64,000 bases of DNA from Butyrivibrio fibrisolvens (lineage in GTDB: Bacteria > Bacillota > Clostridia > Lachnospirales > Lachnospiraceae), in assembly GCF_037113525.1 (NCBI RefSeq), contig NZ_CP146963.1, positions 2,666,001 to 2,730,000 on the forward strand. The letters run 5' to 3'. The notes under the pieces are model-generated. The model was given only the letters and a program-made list of their open reading frames with translations. It ran no database searches and was not told the DNA's origin. The translations under genes and the position numbers were made by a program. How positions within the stretch are numbered: position 1 is the first letter of the stretch; the number at the start of each line of letters is the position of its first letter. Positions 8,895 to 17,578 of the stretch are shown here, piece by piece.

Positions 8895-10529
8895 TTATGA
8901 CACTTTTTTCAGTTCAAATAGATGTGTTCCGGTTCGCTCGGACATAATCTTATGGTGGAGTTTGTTGATGTCAAAAGCTATTGCCAAAAGTGTACTCTGT
9001 GCCAGAACATTCTCACTTCCTTTATAAAGGTATCGTCTGAAATTCATATCTTCTTTCACGTTTGCAAACGAACCTTCTGCTTGTATGCTACGGTTCATTC
9101 GTAGCTGTGTTCCATAATCACTAGTTATTCGTTCAAGACATTCTGCACGTTTTTCTTCCATTTTTCTTGATACAGAAAGAACCTTTTTCCTATCTTCAAA
9201 TGGAGTTTTACAATTATTGCCTTTTATGCAGTCTTTCTTGAATGGGCATTCATGGCAACTTTCACACTCATATATTGTTACTTCACGTTGGTAATCGGTC
9301 GCTGTCTTTTGTTTTCTTTTGGATACAGCTAATAGCTTTTTTCCATTCTTGCAAGTATAACTGTCAGTTTCAGAATCATAGTCCATGTTTTCTCGTTTAC
9401 TGATATCTTTTTTGAACTTTCTTGTTTTTGACAGTTCATAATTCTGTGGTTTTATATATCCGGTCTGATCGTTGTTTTCAATGAAAACATAATTCTCTTC
9501 ACTTTCATAACCGGCATCAGCAACTATATTTTTATATTTGAAGGGAAGATGTTCTTCCATATCTTTTAGGAAAGGTATCAGAGTAAGAGTATCTGTTGGA
9601 TTCGGGTAAATGCCGAGCCAGGTTACATATTCTGCATCAACACCATGCTGCAGGTTGTATGCAGGCTTAAGCTGACCATTAAGCATAGCGTCTTCTTTCA
9701 TTCTCATGAAAGTGGCATCGTTATCCGTTTTAGAATAGCTATTTCGTCTGCCACATTTATAAAGCTTGTTTGTGTATTCTTTAAGCTTTTCTGTATATTC
9801 TTCAAGTTTTTCGATTGAGCGTTGAAGCATTGTTTTCCTTTTACCAATGCCATGTACAAACTCGATAGCCTCATCTTTTTTGATCTTGTAAAGCTTCTTT
9901 CTTAATCGTTTCAAAGTGCGAAGTGATATCTGGTCTTTATATACAACCTTAAAATCATAGAGTTCTTCGCATTCCGCACAGAACATACAGATTTTCTCTG
10001 CAAGTTTAGCCATGTTCTTGGTCACGGCTTTTTTCCATACAAAAGTATATTTGTTGGCAACAGATTCAATCTTTGTTCCATCGATAAATATATTCTCACC
10101 TGATATCTCTCCAAGATCCAGAAGTATAGTTCCAACCTGCGACATTACAGACTTTGAACATTGTGAGAGATGTAGGGAAATAAATCTTGCTAATGTAGAA
10201 TGATCGGGTGCGGGTGCCCCTTCAAGAAGATACATGAAATTGATATCTCTTTTGCAGGATGATTCAATATCACGACTGGAATAGATTCTGTTCATTGCTG
10301 CATAGATAACAATCTTAAGCATCTGACGCGGTGAGGCCTGACTCTTTCTGATTCTGTCATAAGTCTCATAAAGATCAGAAAGATTCATCTCCTCCACAAA
10401 TGCACTAACCAGGCGTACCGGATCATCAGATGGAATAGATATTTCTATGTCTAGCGGAAGTTTGATTTGATGATACAAGGAAGATACTGTATAATCTCCT
10501 TGTAAGATTTGGTTTAGTCGCATAAACAT
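8895..10529 (-). CDS. IS1182-family DDE transposase
   Basis: The protein has 544 residues and an intact frame. The N-terminal region has SDDPVRLVSAFVEEMNLSDL and SPRQMLKIVIYAAMNRIYSSRDIE, then GAPAPDHSTLARF, typical of IS1182/IS5-like transposases with a DUF772 N-terminus. An RNase H-like DDE region follows: ENIFIDGTKIESVANKY holds the first Asp, KNIVADAGYESEENY the second, and the Glu is near the C-terminal IQAEGSFANVKEDMNFRRY. A cysteine-rich insertion, CESCHECPFKKDCIKGNNC, may bind zinc. It should cut and join the element ends. The complete frame and matched inverted repeats suggest recent arrival or continuing activity. Confidence 0.93.
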   Translation of the reverse strand: MFMRLNQILQGDYTVSSLYHQIKLPLDIEISIPSDDPVRLVSAFVEEMNLSDLYETYDRIRKSQASPRQMLKIVIYAAMNRIYSSRDIESSCKRDINFMYLLEGAPAPDHSTLARFISLHLSQCSKSVMSQVGTILLDLGEISGENIFIDGTKIESVANKYTFVWKKAVTKNMAKLAEKICMFCAECEELYDFKVVYKDQISLRTLKRLRKKLYKIKKDEAIEFVHGIGKRKTMLQRSIEKLEEYTEKLKEYTNKLYKCGRRNSYSKTDNDATFMRMKEDAMLNGQLKPAYNLQHGVDAEYVTWLGIYPNPTDTLTLIPFLKDMEEHLPFKYKNIVADAGYESEENYVFIENNDQTGYIKPQNYELSKTRKFKKDISKRENMDYDSETDSYTCKNGKKLLAVSKRKQKTATDYQREVTIYECESCHECPFKKDCIKGNNCKTPFEDRKKVLSVSRKMEEKRAECLERITSDYGTQLRMNRSIQAEGSFANVKEDMNFRRYLYKGSENVLAQSTLLAIAFDINKLHHKIMSERTGTHLFELKKVS

Positions 10530-10582
10530 ATTTTACAGCAAAAACCAGGCTTTTCGAAGCTTGGTTTTTGTGTTTTGGGCAT

Positions 10583-10630
10583 AAAAAGGGAGCTGAGCAC
10601 TAATTACTTAGTGCGACAGCCCCTTTTTTT
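10583..10630. terminator. Right IS end folding as a terminator-like hairpin
   Basis: AAAAAGGGAGCTG at 10584-10596 and CACTAA pair with TTAGTG and CAGCCCCTTTTTT at 10609-10629, leaving a TTAC-containing loop. It lies in the 33 bases between the IS and the stop of the leftward binding-protein gene. Its terminator-like form would keep that operon from reading into the IS, where transcripts could otherwise be antisense-free read-through into the transposase. Confidence 0.6.
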
Positions 10631-10662
10631 ATAAGGTGAGATGTTTGATCTGAGCATTTCTA

Positions 10663-12306
10663 CTACTTACCAACTCTTCTGTCCAGTTCTTCCTGCATTT
10701 CATCAAGGAAATCCTGAGGGTTACAGCGTTTATAGGCTTTCATGTATTTTTTCCACATCGCTTCAAAGTCGTCAGACATTACAACCTGCGGCAGGTACTC
10801 GTGCTTGACCTGACCCATGAGATTCCAGGCAAGGCCTCCGCTGGTTGCATTGGTCATACTGTTGGAATATGAGAACATGGGGTACCAAGGGCCCGGGGAT
10901 TCGTTGGTTCCAAGCATGTCTACATAGTTTCTAGCGCCGTAAGCAGACAGGCACTCTTTTACCTGTTCACTAAGACTGTCGTAATATTCTCCGGGCTGAT
11001 CTGTAGGGAGGTTAGAGTTGATGCCATCATCACTCATACCGTTCCAGTGCGGAAAATATGCATAATTGCACATATGAGACAGCTTATATGATGTACTTAC
11101 AAGGTTCATTCTCTGATCATTAGTTCTGTAGAACACACCGTCTTTATCTATTTCATAGTCTGTGCCAGAAACTCCCCAGAATCTTAGATTATGTATATCC
11201 TGATCCAAAAGGTCATTAACAAATGAAAGTGCACCATCTACGTCCTTGCAGCTTGTAGTAATGGCAAGTCCACTGGCAACATTCATAGAGCCTCCACAGT
11301 TATGCCACTGATTATGTATATCTTCTGATATCGTAATAGGAAGCGGCACATATTCACAGCCCTTATCTGCAAGTCCTGATTGGATCAGGCAGTCATGCAC
11401 TGTATAAGCGAAGTCCCACCACTGGTCTACCATTCCAAGGACTCTTCCTGTAGATAACTTGGCAATATATTCATCATAAGTCTGTGTAAATGACTGAGGA
11501 TCAACTATACCTTTATGAAACTCCTCATTAAGCTTTTTAAAATATGCCTTAGCAGTTGGAGTAGTATTATAATCTATAACTTTAAGAGTATCCGGATCTA
11601 CGATAACAGATCCGTCATTGGGATATCCGTCCAGAAACTGCGGAGCATTCTCTAGGCAGAAATATCTCCAGTCTTCGCACAAAATAGTATATGGAATATT
11701 TTCAGATCCATCTTCCATGGTAGGATTGGCCTCATAATAAGCTTCAAGAAGGTCGAAATACTGATCCAGTGTTCTGACTTCCGGATATCCTGCCCACTTA
11801 AGAACTCTTGTCTGGATCCAGAAGGCTTCATCTTTATGTGTACAAGAGGTATCTTCTCCCTTTATATTATTGAACTGCGGGATCCAGTAGATATGCCCAT
11901 CATCCTGCCTTAAAAGATCCCACTCCTCTTTGGAATAATAAGCCTTTATATTGGGATACTTGTCAATATAATCATCAAGAGGAACAAGTGCTCCTGCTTC
12001 ATATAATATCCATGAAGAGTCTCCAGCATCAATAAAATCAGGATACTCTCCTGATGCTATATACATTGCAACAGCATCCTGAGCAGACTGACCATGAAGC
12101 CAGGTCTCTAATACCATAGTACCTGTCTTATCTGCTATGATATTCCTTATGTCATTGTCCTTACTAAGTTCTTCACCCGGCACTGCAAAAAAGGCTGAAA
12201 ATATATTAATATCCTTTTTTACACCAAAGAAAAAACTGTTACCGCCTATCATCACTATCACCAAAATCACTATAATAGCTGATGATATCACTCTATTCCT
12301 ATTCAT
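10663..12306 (-). CDS. Extracellular sugar-binding protein (family 1 SBP), N-terminally anchored
   Basis: The 547-residue protein begins with a hydrophobic helix (residues 7-29) lacking a lipobox cysteine. It continues as a large LplA-like ABC solute-binding protein: ETWLHGQSAQDAVAMYIASGEYPDFIDAGDS, DDYIDKYPNIKAYYS and WDLLRQDDGHIYWIPQFN. It follows the response-regulator gene by 20 bases in the same direction. No permease or ATPase gene is adjacent, so it is an orphan binding protein. Either it feeds a transporter encoded elsewhere, or it presents ligand to the neighbouring YesM-type kinase, an idea based only on position. Xylo-oligosaccharides are the likely ligand from context. Confidence 0.87.
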   Translation of the reverse strand: MNRNRVISSAIIVILVIVMIGGNSFFFGVKKDINIFSAFFAVPGEELSKDNDIRNIIADKTGTMVLETWLHGQSAQDAVAMYIASGEYPDFIDAGDSSWILYEAGALVPLDDYIDKYPNIKAYYSKEEWDLLRQDDGHIYWIPQFNNIKGEDTSCTHKDEAFWIQTRVLKWAGYPEVRTLDQYFDLLEAYYEANPTMEDGSENIPYTILCEDWRYFCLENAPQFLDGYPNDGSVIVDPDTLKVIDYNTTPTAKAYFKKLNEEFHKGIVDPQSFTQTYDEYIAKLSTGRVLGMVDQWWDFAYTVHDCLIQSGLADKGCEYVPLPITISEDIHNQWHNCGGSMNVASGLAITTSCKDVDGALSFVNDLLDQDIHNLRFWGVSGTDYEIDKDGVFYRTNDQRMNLVSTSYKLSHMCNYAYFPHWNGMSDDGINSNLPTDQPGEYYDSLSEQVKECLSAYGARNYVDMLGTNESPGPWYPMFSYSNSMTNATSGGLAWNLMGQVKHEYLPQVVMSDDFEAMWKKYMKAYKRCNPQDFLDEMQEELDRRVGK

Positions 12307-12326
12307 ATGATCTATATTCCTTGGAC

Positions 12327-13922
12327 CTATACACTGCCTTTATCCTGTTTCCTGAATTTGGCAGGAGTACAACCCTTAAGTGCTATGAATTTGTTGACAA
12401 AATAATCTACATCTCTATATCCGACACTGCTTGCGATCTCATAGACCTTCATATCAGAATTCAAAAGAAGCTCTACTGCCTTCTCAAGTCTGTAATTGTT
12501 CAGATAGTCCTTGAAAGAACATCCATATTTTCTATGGAAGATCTGGCCCAGGTATGCACTGTTAATATAATACTTATCTCCGAGTCCTTTCAGGGTCAGG
12601 TTGCTCATATAATTATATTTGATCTCCCTTTCCACATCCGAAAGAGCGCCCTTACTGACGTTCTTACGAAGCTGAGAGAGATAATCAGCATATTCTAAGG
12701 CAAACTGCTTAAGGTGCTCTTTGCTGCCCCTTAGAACGCCATTTTCAAAGGTCTTCTCACTGATGATCCTGAGGATCTCTTCCTGATTGATATCATCATC
12801 CTGCTTGGCAGCAAGATTGATAAGCTGAAAAACTATATAATTGATATTGATATCAATAAAGGATCCTGCTCCTGACGCCATCATGTCTTCAAAGAGTTTT
12901 TCAATAGTCTCAAGTATCCTGTCTTTATTATTGTCTTCTACAGAGCGGATGAAATTATCAATTGAATCCTTTAAGATAAAAACTCTGTCATTATTATCTT
13001 TTATATCATTATCATCGTAATTGTAAATACTCTGTTTTTCTCTAAAACCCTTGAGATATCTGAGTCTGCAGGCTGTTCCGTATGATTTGGAGGTATTTTT
13101 AAGTCCCTTTACCTTTTTGCCTATAAATAAGATCACATTAACTCCTGCATAATCGCTCAGATAGTCATGGAGCTTATCAAAATACTCTTCTTCACTTATA
13201 CCCATCTTGCCCGCAAGATCTCTTGTAAATATAAATCCTACATCAAATATCTTGTCATGACCCGAGGGATCAAGGACTGCATTGTACTCATTCTCTCCAA
13301 GAAAGACCTTTGCAGCCTCGTATATCTTCCTCTGCATCGTCAGTTTCTCAGAATCATCATCTTCTTCATCGATTTGATTGTTATCTTCAGCCTGAATCTC
13401 TATATACCTGATCTCATCATCATTCCTTATCTTATCAAGAACTCTTTCCAGGATCACATCATCGTATTTGCCCTTGATGACTCCTATAAGATTCCTCTCA
13501 AAATAGGCATCTTCCATCTCTTTACTTACAGGGATTTTATCTTCTGCATGATTCTCTTCTTTGACCTCCCTAAGGATCTCCAGAAGAGCATCTGCATCTA
13601 CAGGCTTTAGAATATATCTCTTACAGTCATATTTGATAGCTGTCTGAGCATAAGAAAAGTCTGCAAAGCCGCTGCTTATGACAAAAGCTGCATCACTTAC
13701 CTTACTGTCTCGTATCTCTTTGAGAAGATCAAGCCCCGTCATGACCGGCATCTTGATATCTGCCATGATAAGATCAACCTTGTTATTCTTAAGATACTCA
13801 AGAGCCTCCTTCCCATTGGAAAAAGAAGCTACGATATTATAACCTTCACTTTTCCAATCAATAAGAGCCTTGAGTCCCTGTACTATATGCGGTTCATCAT
13901 CTACTATTATTGCCTTTAACAT
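12327..13922 (-). CDS. YesN-type response regulator (REC plus AraC DNA-binding domain)
   Basis: This 531-residue protein opens with a receiver domain (1-120): acidic pocket VDDE at residues 7-10, phospho-acceptor Asp55 in LIMADIKMPV, and conserved Lys in KPVDADALLEIL. A long middle region (about 130-410) has no clear motif. The C-terminus (about 430-527) is an AraC-type double helix-turn-helix (LTLKGLGDKYYINSAYLGQIF, MKVYEIASSVGYRDVDYFVNKF). Phosphorylation by the sensor kinase encoded upstream should let it switch on carbohydrate genes. It sits between kinase and binding-protein genes in one leftward group. The surrounding genes make the xylan locus the likely target. Confidence 0.93.
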   Translation of the reverse strand: MLKAIIVDDEPHIVQGLKALIDWKSEGYNIVASFSNGKEALEYLKNNKVDLIMADIKMPVMTGLDLLKEIRDSKVSDAAFVISSGFADFSYAQTAIKYDCKRYILKPVDADALLEILREVKEENHAEDKIPVSKEMEDAYFERNLIGVIKGKYDDVILERVLDKIRNDDEIRYIEIQAEDNNQIDEEDDDSEKLTMQRKIYEAAKVFLGENEYNAVLDPSGHDKIFDVGFIFTRDLAGKMGISEEEYFDKLHDYLSDYAGVNVILFIGKKVKGLKNTSKSYGTACRLRYLKGFREKQSIYNYDDNDIKDNNDRVFILKDSIDNFIRSVEDNNKDRILETIEKLFEDMMASGAGSFIDININYIVFQLINLAAKQDDDINQEEILRIISEKTFENGVLRGSKEHLKQFALEYADYLSQLRKNVSKGALSDVEREIKYNYMSNLTLKGLGDKYYINSAYLGQIFHRKYGCSFKDYLNNYRLEKAVELLLNSDMKVYEIASSVGYRDVDYFVNKFIALKGCTPAKFRKQDKGSV

Positions 13923-13946
13923 TATCCACCTGTACCTGTCTATGTT

Positions 13947-14011
13947 CTTATATCTTTTTCTTATGTCTTTTTCTTATGTCTTTTTCCCTATGTCTTTTTC
14001 CCTATGTCTTT
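13947..14011 (-). repeat. 13-14 bp tandem repeat between kinase and regulator genes
   Basis: About four and a half copies of a 13-14 bp unit, TCTTTTTCTTATG then TCTTTTTCCCTATG on the + strand, fill the spacer between the kinase stop and the regulator start. On the transcribed strand this is a purine-rich run of GGGAAAAAGACATA units. It has no coding role. Copy number may vary by slippage and could alter spacing or mRNA structure between the two genes. Confidence 0.8.
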
Positions 14012-14072
14012 AGAACCGACATCTATATTTTACGTCTGACTATTATTCTAAGGATCAGCTTACTATTATCTC

Positions 14073-15830
14073 CTATATCAGCTTCATTTTGATAGTAACT
14101 ATAGTTCCGACAGCTTCTTCTGAAGATACTTCAAACTTTATCTTATCTTTAGAATACATCTTGAGCCTGAGGCAGGCATTGATGATGCCTACTCTGGTAC
14201 CCTTTTTCAAAAGCTCTATACTTGCATTGTTCATCTTATCTACAAGCTGGCCAAGCTCTTCTTCATCCATTCCTATTCCGGTATCTTCTATCTCTATGTA
14301 TAAACTGTCATTTTTGACATATGAACGTACGAATATCCAGCATTTGGATGCCTTGGGTTCAACTCCATGAATACAGGCATTTTCTACAAATGTAACTATC
14401 GATAGCTTAGGAATATCATAACCATATGCTTCATCTTCTATATCAATTGAATAGGATAGCCTGTCACCAAATCTATAGCTTTGAATATCCAGATAAGCTT
14501 TTACAAAGTTCATCTCATCTTTGATCTTGACTATATCAGAGTCCCATTCCACATACTGTCTCTGAATAACAGCAAGGTTCTCTATCATGCGGGCAGTCTC
14601 CTGCTCATGCTTGATGATGCTGTGCATCCTGATACTTTCAAGAGCGTTAAATAGAAAATGAGGATTGATCTGACTTTGAAGCGCAAGAAGCTCAGCTTTC
14701 TGCCTTGCCATGATGGATTCACTCTCTCTAAGCTGATGTTTATAGACTGTGTCTATAAGATAATTGATCCTTCTTGCCATAGTATTATAGTTCCTTGCAA
14801 GAAGTGATATCTCATCGCTTCCTTCTGTATCTGTTGCAAGCTCAAGATGTTCATCATTGTAGCCTTTAACGGTGTTACTAAGCCTTATGAGCCTATTGGT
14901 AAATATATTCTTTATAAAGATCATGCCAAGCAAAGGAAGTATAAAACTAAAGGCAACAAGTACAAGTACTATAAAAAAGTACTTATTAACAGCCCTTTTT
15001 ATATAATTATCTCTTTTTAGGATATTGATCTTCATCCTGCAGCCATATATAGTGGTCTCGATGCTGTGATCAATATTCTTATCATCAGTTCTTATCCTGA
15101 ACTCTTCATGGGAAGTATCTGAAAGATCACTGGATAGAACTATCCTGTCGCCTTCTACGACTTCAAAGCCAACACCTTCATTAACGCCTGAAATCTTCAT
15201 AAGTTCATTGACAAGATAATCATAATTCAGCTCAAATACAAGGATTTTTTCTTTGGAAGGCCTTGGATAATAATCAAGAGCCTGTATCAGATATATATGC
15301 TTTCTATCTTCTATGTTGCTGGTCTCATCCTTATAATATCCGATCCACAAGAGCTTACTCTGACCGGAATTTTTAAAGTCTTTGTACCAGTCGGTATTCT
15401 CTATCACTTTGATATTCTGAATACCGCCGCCGCCAACAAGTGTTTTGTTATCTGCATAGAAGTTGAATTTGCAATGTTCAAGACTTGCAAGATCCCAAAG
15501 GGTAGAATTCTTTCTGAAATTGTTATAAGCAAGGTAATAGTCATATTCTGAAGCATATCTGGTATTAAGGAAATCATATATACCACTGCTTATATAGACA
15601 GATTTGGCGATCTCATCGACCGTGCCAAAATCCGATTCAAGTATAAACGCAATCGAAGAGGCAACGCCTTCATCAAGGCCCTGCCTCTCCTTTTTTTCAG
15701 CATTAAATATAATACCTGCGATTATTTCATCTGCGACAAATAAAGGTATTATAATGCACACAAGATAAAACAATATGATCTTTTGTTTTATGCCCATTGA
15801 ATAGAGCTTTTTGATAATGCCGTTGTTCAT
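14073..15830 (-). CDS. YesM-type sensor histidine kinase
   Basis: The protein has 585 residues. Transmembrane helix 1 (about 17-42) and helix 2 (about 285-312) bracket an extracellular sensor region of about 240 residues. A HAMP linker follows (about 312-365), then a LytS/YesM-type kinase domain with the phospho-accepting His391 in ALQSQINPHFLFNALESI, and a GHKL ATPase region (LSIVTFVENACIHGVEP, IEIEDTGIGMDEEEL, GVGI-like RVGIINACLRLKMY). It should sense an outside sugar or sugar-loaded binding protein and phosphorylate the regulator encoded just downstream. It lies 57 bases after the GH43 gene in the same direction. Confidence 0.93.
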   Translation of the reverse strand: MNNGIIKKLYSMGIKQKIILFYLVCIIIPLFVADEIIAGIIFNAEKKERQGLDEGVASSIAFILESDFGTVDEIAKSVYISSGIYDFLNTRYASEYDYYLAYNNFRKNSTLWDLASLEHCKFNFYADNKTLVGGGGIQNIKVIENTDWYKDFKNSGQSKLLWIGYYKDETSNIEDRKHIYLIQALDYYPRPSKEKILVFELNYDYLVNELMKISGVNEGVGFEVVEGDRIVLSSDLSDTSHEEFRIRTDDKNIDHSIETTIYGCRMKINILKRDNYIKRAVNKYFFIVLVLVAFSFILPLLGMIFIKNIFTNRLIRLSNTVKGYNDEHLELATDTEGSDEISLLARNYNTMARRINYLIDTVYKHQLRESESIMARQKAELLALQSQINPHFLFNALESIRMHSIIKHEQETARMIENLAVIQRQYVEWDSDIVKIKDEMNFVKAYLDIQSYRFGDRLSYSIDIEDEAYGYDIPKLSIVTFVENACIHGVEPKASKCWIFVRSYVKNDSLYIEIEDTGIGMDEEELGQLVDKMNNASIELLKKGTRVGIINACLRLKMYSKDKIKFEVSSEEAVGTIVTIKMKLI

Positions 15831-15887
15831 TCACATTAAACATCACAGGTCATGTTCTGACCAAAAGACAAAACTGCTGCAGCAGTC

Positions 15888-17450
15888 TTAATCTTCAGCT
15901 TCATATTCAAAATCGTTAAATACTGCCTTACCACCTGGCTGCTTGGTAGCAAAATTAAAGAGTCCAAATCTGCATCCGGTAAAATGATCAAGGCCGAAAT
16001 AAAGCTTATGACTTACCCCTGTATCAATCATTCCGTCGCCAGCATCATAATAAAAATATGCAGTATCCTTACCACCGGTAAAATCAGCACAGATCTTCAG
16101 CTTAACGACGTCTGTATTTATTATACGCGAAAATACGACATTACCGGGCATATAATCAATTCTTTTGTCAAATCTGTCAACTTCCTCTTTCTTCCTGACC
16201 ATAACAACAAGCTCTTTCTGGAAGGACTGATTTCTGACACCCACAAGACCATAGCATCCCTGCATAGCGCAGATTCCTGCTACATCTCCGTCTTTAATAC
16301 CACTTACATCGATAGTTACTGTAGCAGAGCATTTTGGCATCATCATGCGCTGTGTAAGCATATTCCTTGCATGAACAAGATTTGTGGCAATCTTGGTATT
16401 CTTGATCTCAAGACCGCCTTCATGCTTGATCTTCCAGCCTGAATCACAAGGAAGATGATTCCACTGCCACTGCATTTTAAGACCAGGATGAGAGGTCATG
16501 GTTACATCGTATTTAAAATCGTCCGAAGTATATAGTTTATCATATTTATGGTCTTTAGCCAAATTCTGCTTTTCAAGGAACTTTTTGATGTTCTTCTCAG
16601 AAGGTATCTTAAGATCATCACTTACATATGGGAAGCCGTCTTTGAAAGTAAGAGGAACTATCACAGGTACTCTTCCTACAGCTCCGCAGTCCTGGAACAG
16701 ATATGCAACCCATTTTCCGTCAGGAGTATCAACGATTCCGCCTTGGGCTACGCCTCTTCCGGGATTGCCGATATCATCGATCACAAGGTCTCTTCTTTCG
16801 AATTCGCCGTTTAGATCGCTTGCTCTGTATACGACCTGTGTTCTCATTCCGGCGCTCTTGGGCCAATGTATCAGGAAGATATAGTAATAACCGTCAATCT
16901 TGTAGATATGAGAGCCTTCATATCTAAGGTATACATCATCTGTATCCCTTATTATGATCTTGGAAAGGCCTCCTTCTTTGATAGCAGAAAGGTCAGGCTC
17001 AAGCTCTGTGATCCAGATATCTCCATTGCCATAAGTTACATATACCCTTCCGTCATCGTCAAAAAGAAGTGATAAGTCATGGAAGAAACCGTCCATATAG
17101 TGTTTCTCCCACTTGCCCTTTTCAATATCGTCTGTGGTAAAAAAGTATGTCTTTTTGATATCAACAGATGAAAAAGCTATATAATATATTCCGTTATGGA
17201 ATCTGAGGGTCGGAGCCCACATTCCATGTCCGTATATGCTTTCTTCTCTCTCGAGGTTCTCAGCAGAGCTATCCTCCAGTTTGTCAAAAACATAATTAAC
17301 TATCTCCCAGTTCACAAGATCATAAGATCTTAAAATAGCGCATCCCGGGAAAAAATACATAGTTGTGCTCACCATATAATAAGCATTACCAACTCTTATA
17401 ACATCCGGATCCGGATAATCAGTTTTCATAATAGGATTCAAACTCTGCAT
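15888..17450 (-). CDS. GH43 beta-xylosidase-like enzyme
   Basis: The 520-residue enzyme has no signal peptide. The GH43 catalytic domain is visible: base Asp14 in KTDYPDPDVIRVG, second Asp in FFHDLSLLFDDDGRVYVTYG near residue 125, and acid Glu in LRYEGSHIYKIDGYYYIF near residue 182. A C-terminal beta-sandwich (about 325-518) ends in the FGLDHFTGCRFGLFNFATK segment common to xylosidases of this family. It should release xylose (or arabinose) from imported oligomers in the cytoplasm. It differs clearly from the other GH43 at 5896, so the two probably split substrates. It lies between the xylanase gene and the kinase gene in one leftward series. Confidence 0.92.
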   Translation of the reverse strand: MQSLNPIMKTDYPDPDVIRVGNAYYMVSTTMYFFPGCAILRSYDLVNWEIVNYVFDKLEDSSAENLEREESIYGHGMWAPTLRFHNGIYYIAFSSVDIKKTYFFTTDDIEKGKWEKHYMDGFFHDLSLLFDDDGRVYVTYGNGDIWITELEPDLSAIKEGGLSKIIIRDTDDVYLRYEGSHIYKIDGYYYIFLIHWPKSAGMRTQVVYRASDLNGEFERRDLVIDDIGNPGRGVAQGGIVDTPDGKWVAYLFQDCGAVGRVPVIVPLTFKDGFPYVSDDLKIPSEKNIKKFLEKQNLAKDHKYDKLYTSDDFKYDVTMTSHPGLKMQWQWNHLPCDSGWKIKHEGGLEIKNTKIATNLVHARNMLTQRMMMPKCSATVTIDVSGIKDGDVAGICAMQGCYGLVGVRNQSFQKELVVMVRKKEEVDRFDKRIDYMPGNVVFSRIINTDVVKLKICADFTGGKDTAYFYYDAGDGMIDTGVSHKLYFGLDHFTGCRFGLFNFATKQPGGKAVFNDFEYEAED

Positions 17451-17578
17451 CGGTCTATTCCTCGTAATAATTTTCTATATTTTTCTCAAGATTTTTTCTC
17501 AAGATATATTTACAAAAAGATCATATGAAGATCCAAATACTAAAGCTCATATAATGAAGCTGTATCATATGCATTACT

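Larger units (their letters stand above)
8722..10628 (-). mobile_element. IS1182-family insertion sequence, apparently intact
   Basis: The element is about 1.9 kb and holds one transposase gene reading left. Its ends carry a 20-base perfect inverted repeat: AAAAAGGGGCTGTCGCACTA at 8722-8741 and its complement at 10609-10628. Length, single gene and transposase type fit IS1182. I could not find a convincing target-site duplication; flanking bases are TTAACT on the left and TTATAAGG on the right. It sits between two convergent genes of the xylan region (AraC ending 8719, binding protein ending 10663), so it breaks no visible reading frame. Confidence 0.88.

Noticed and set aside
9837..10203. 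Small open frames antisense to the transposase
   Set aside because: No ribosome-binding sites or recognisable products; they are shadows of the transposase frame.
8716..10640. Target-site duplication of the IS element
   Set aside because: Flanking bases TTAACT and TTATAAGG do not give a convincing direct repeat.
12282..13610. Open frames on + strand of 138 and 147 codons
   Set aside because: Opposite strand of the response-regulator gene, no ribosome-binding site, and hydrophobic composition typical of shadow frames.
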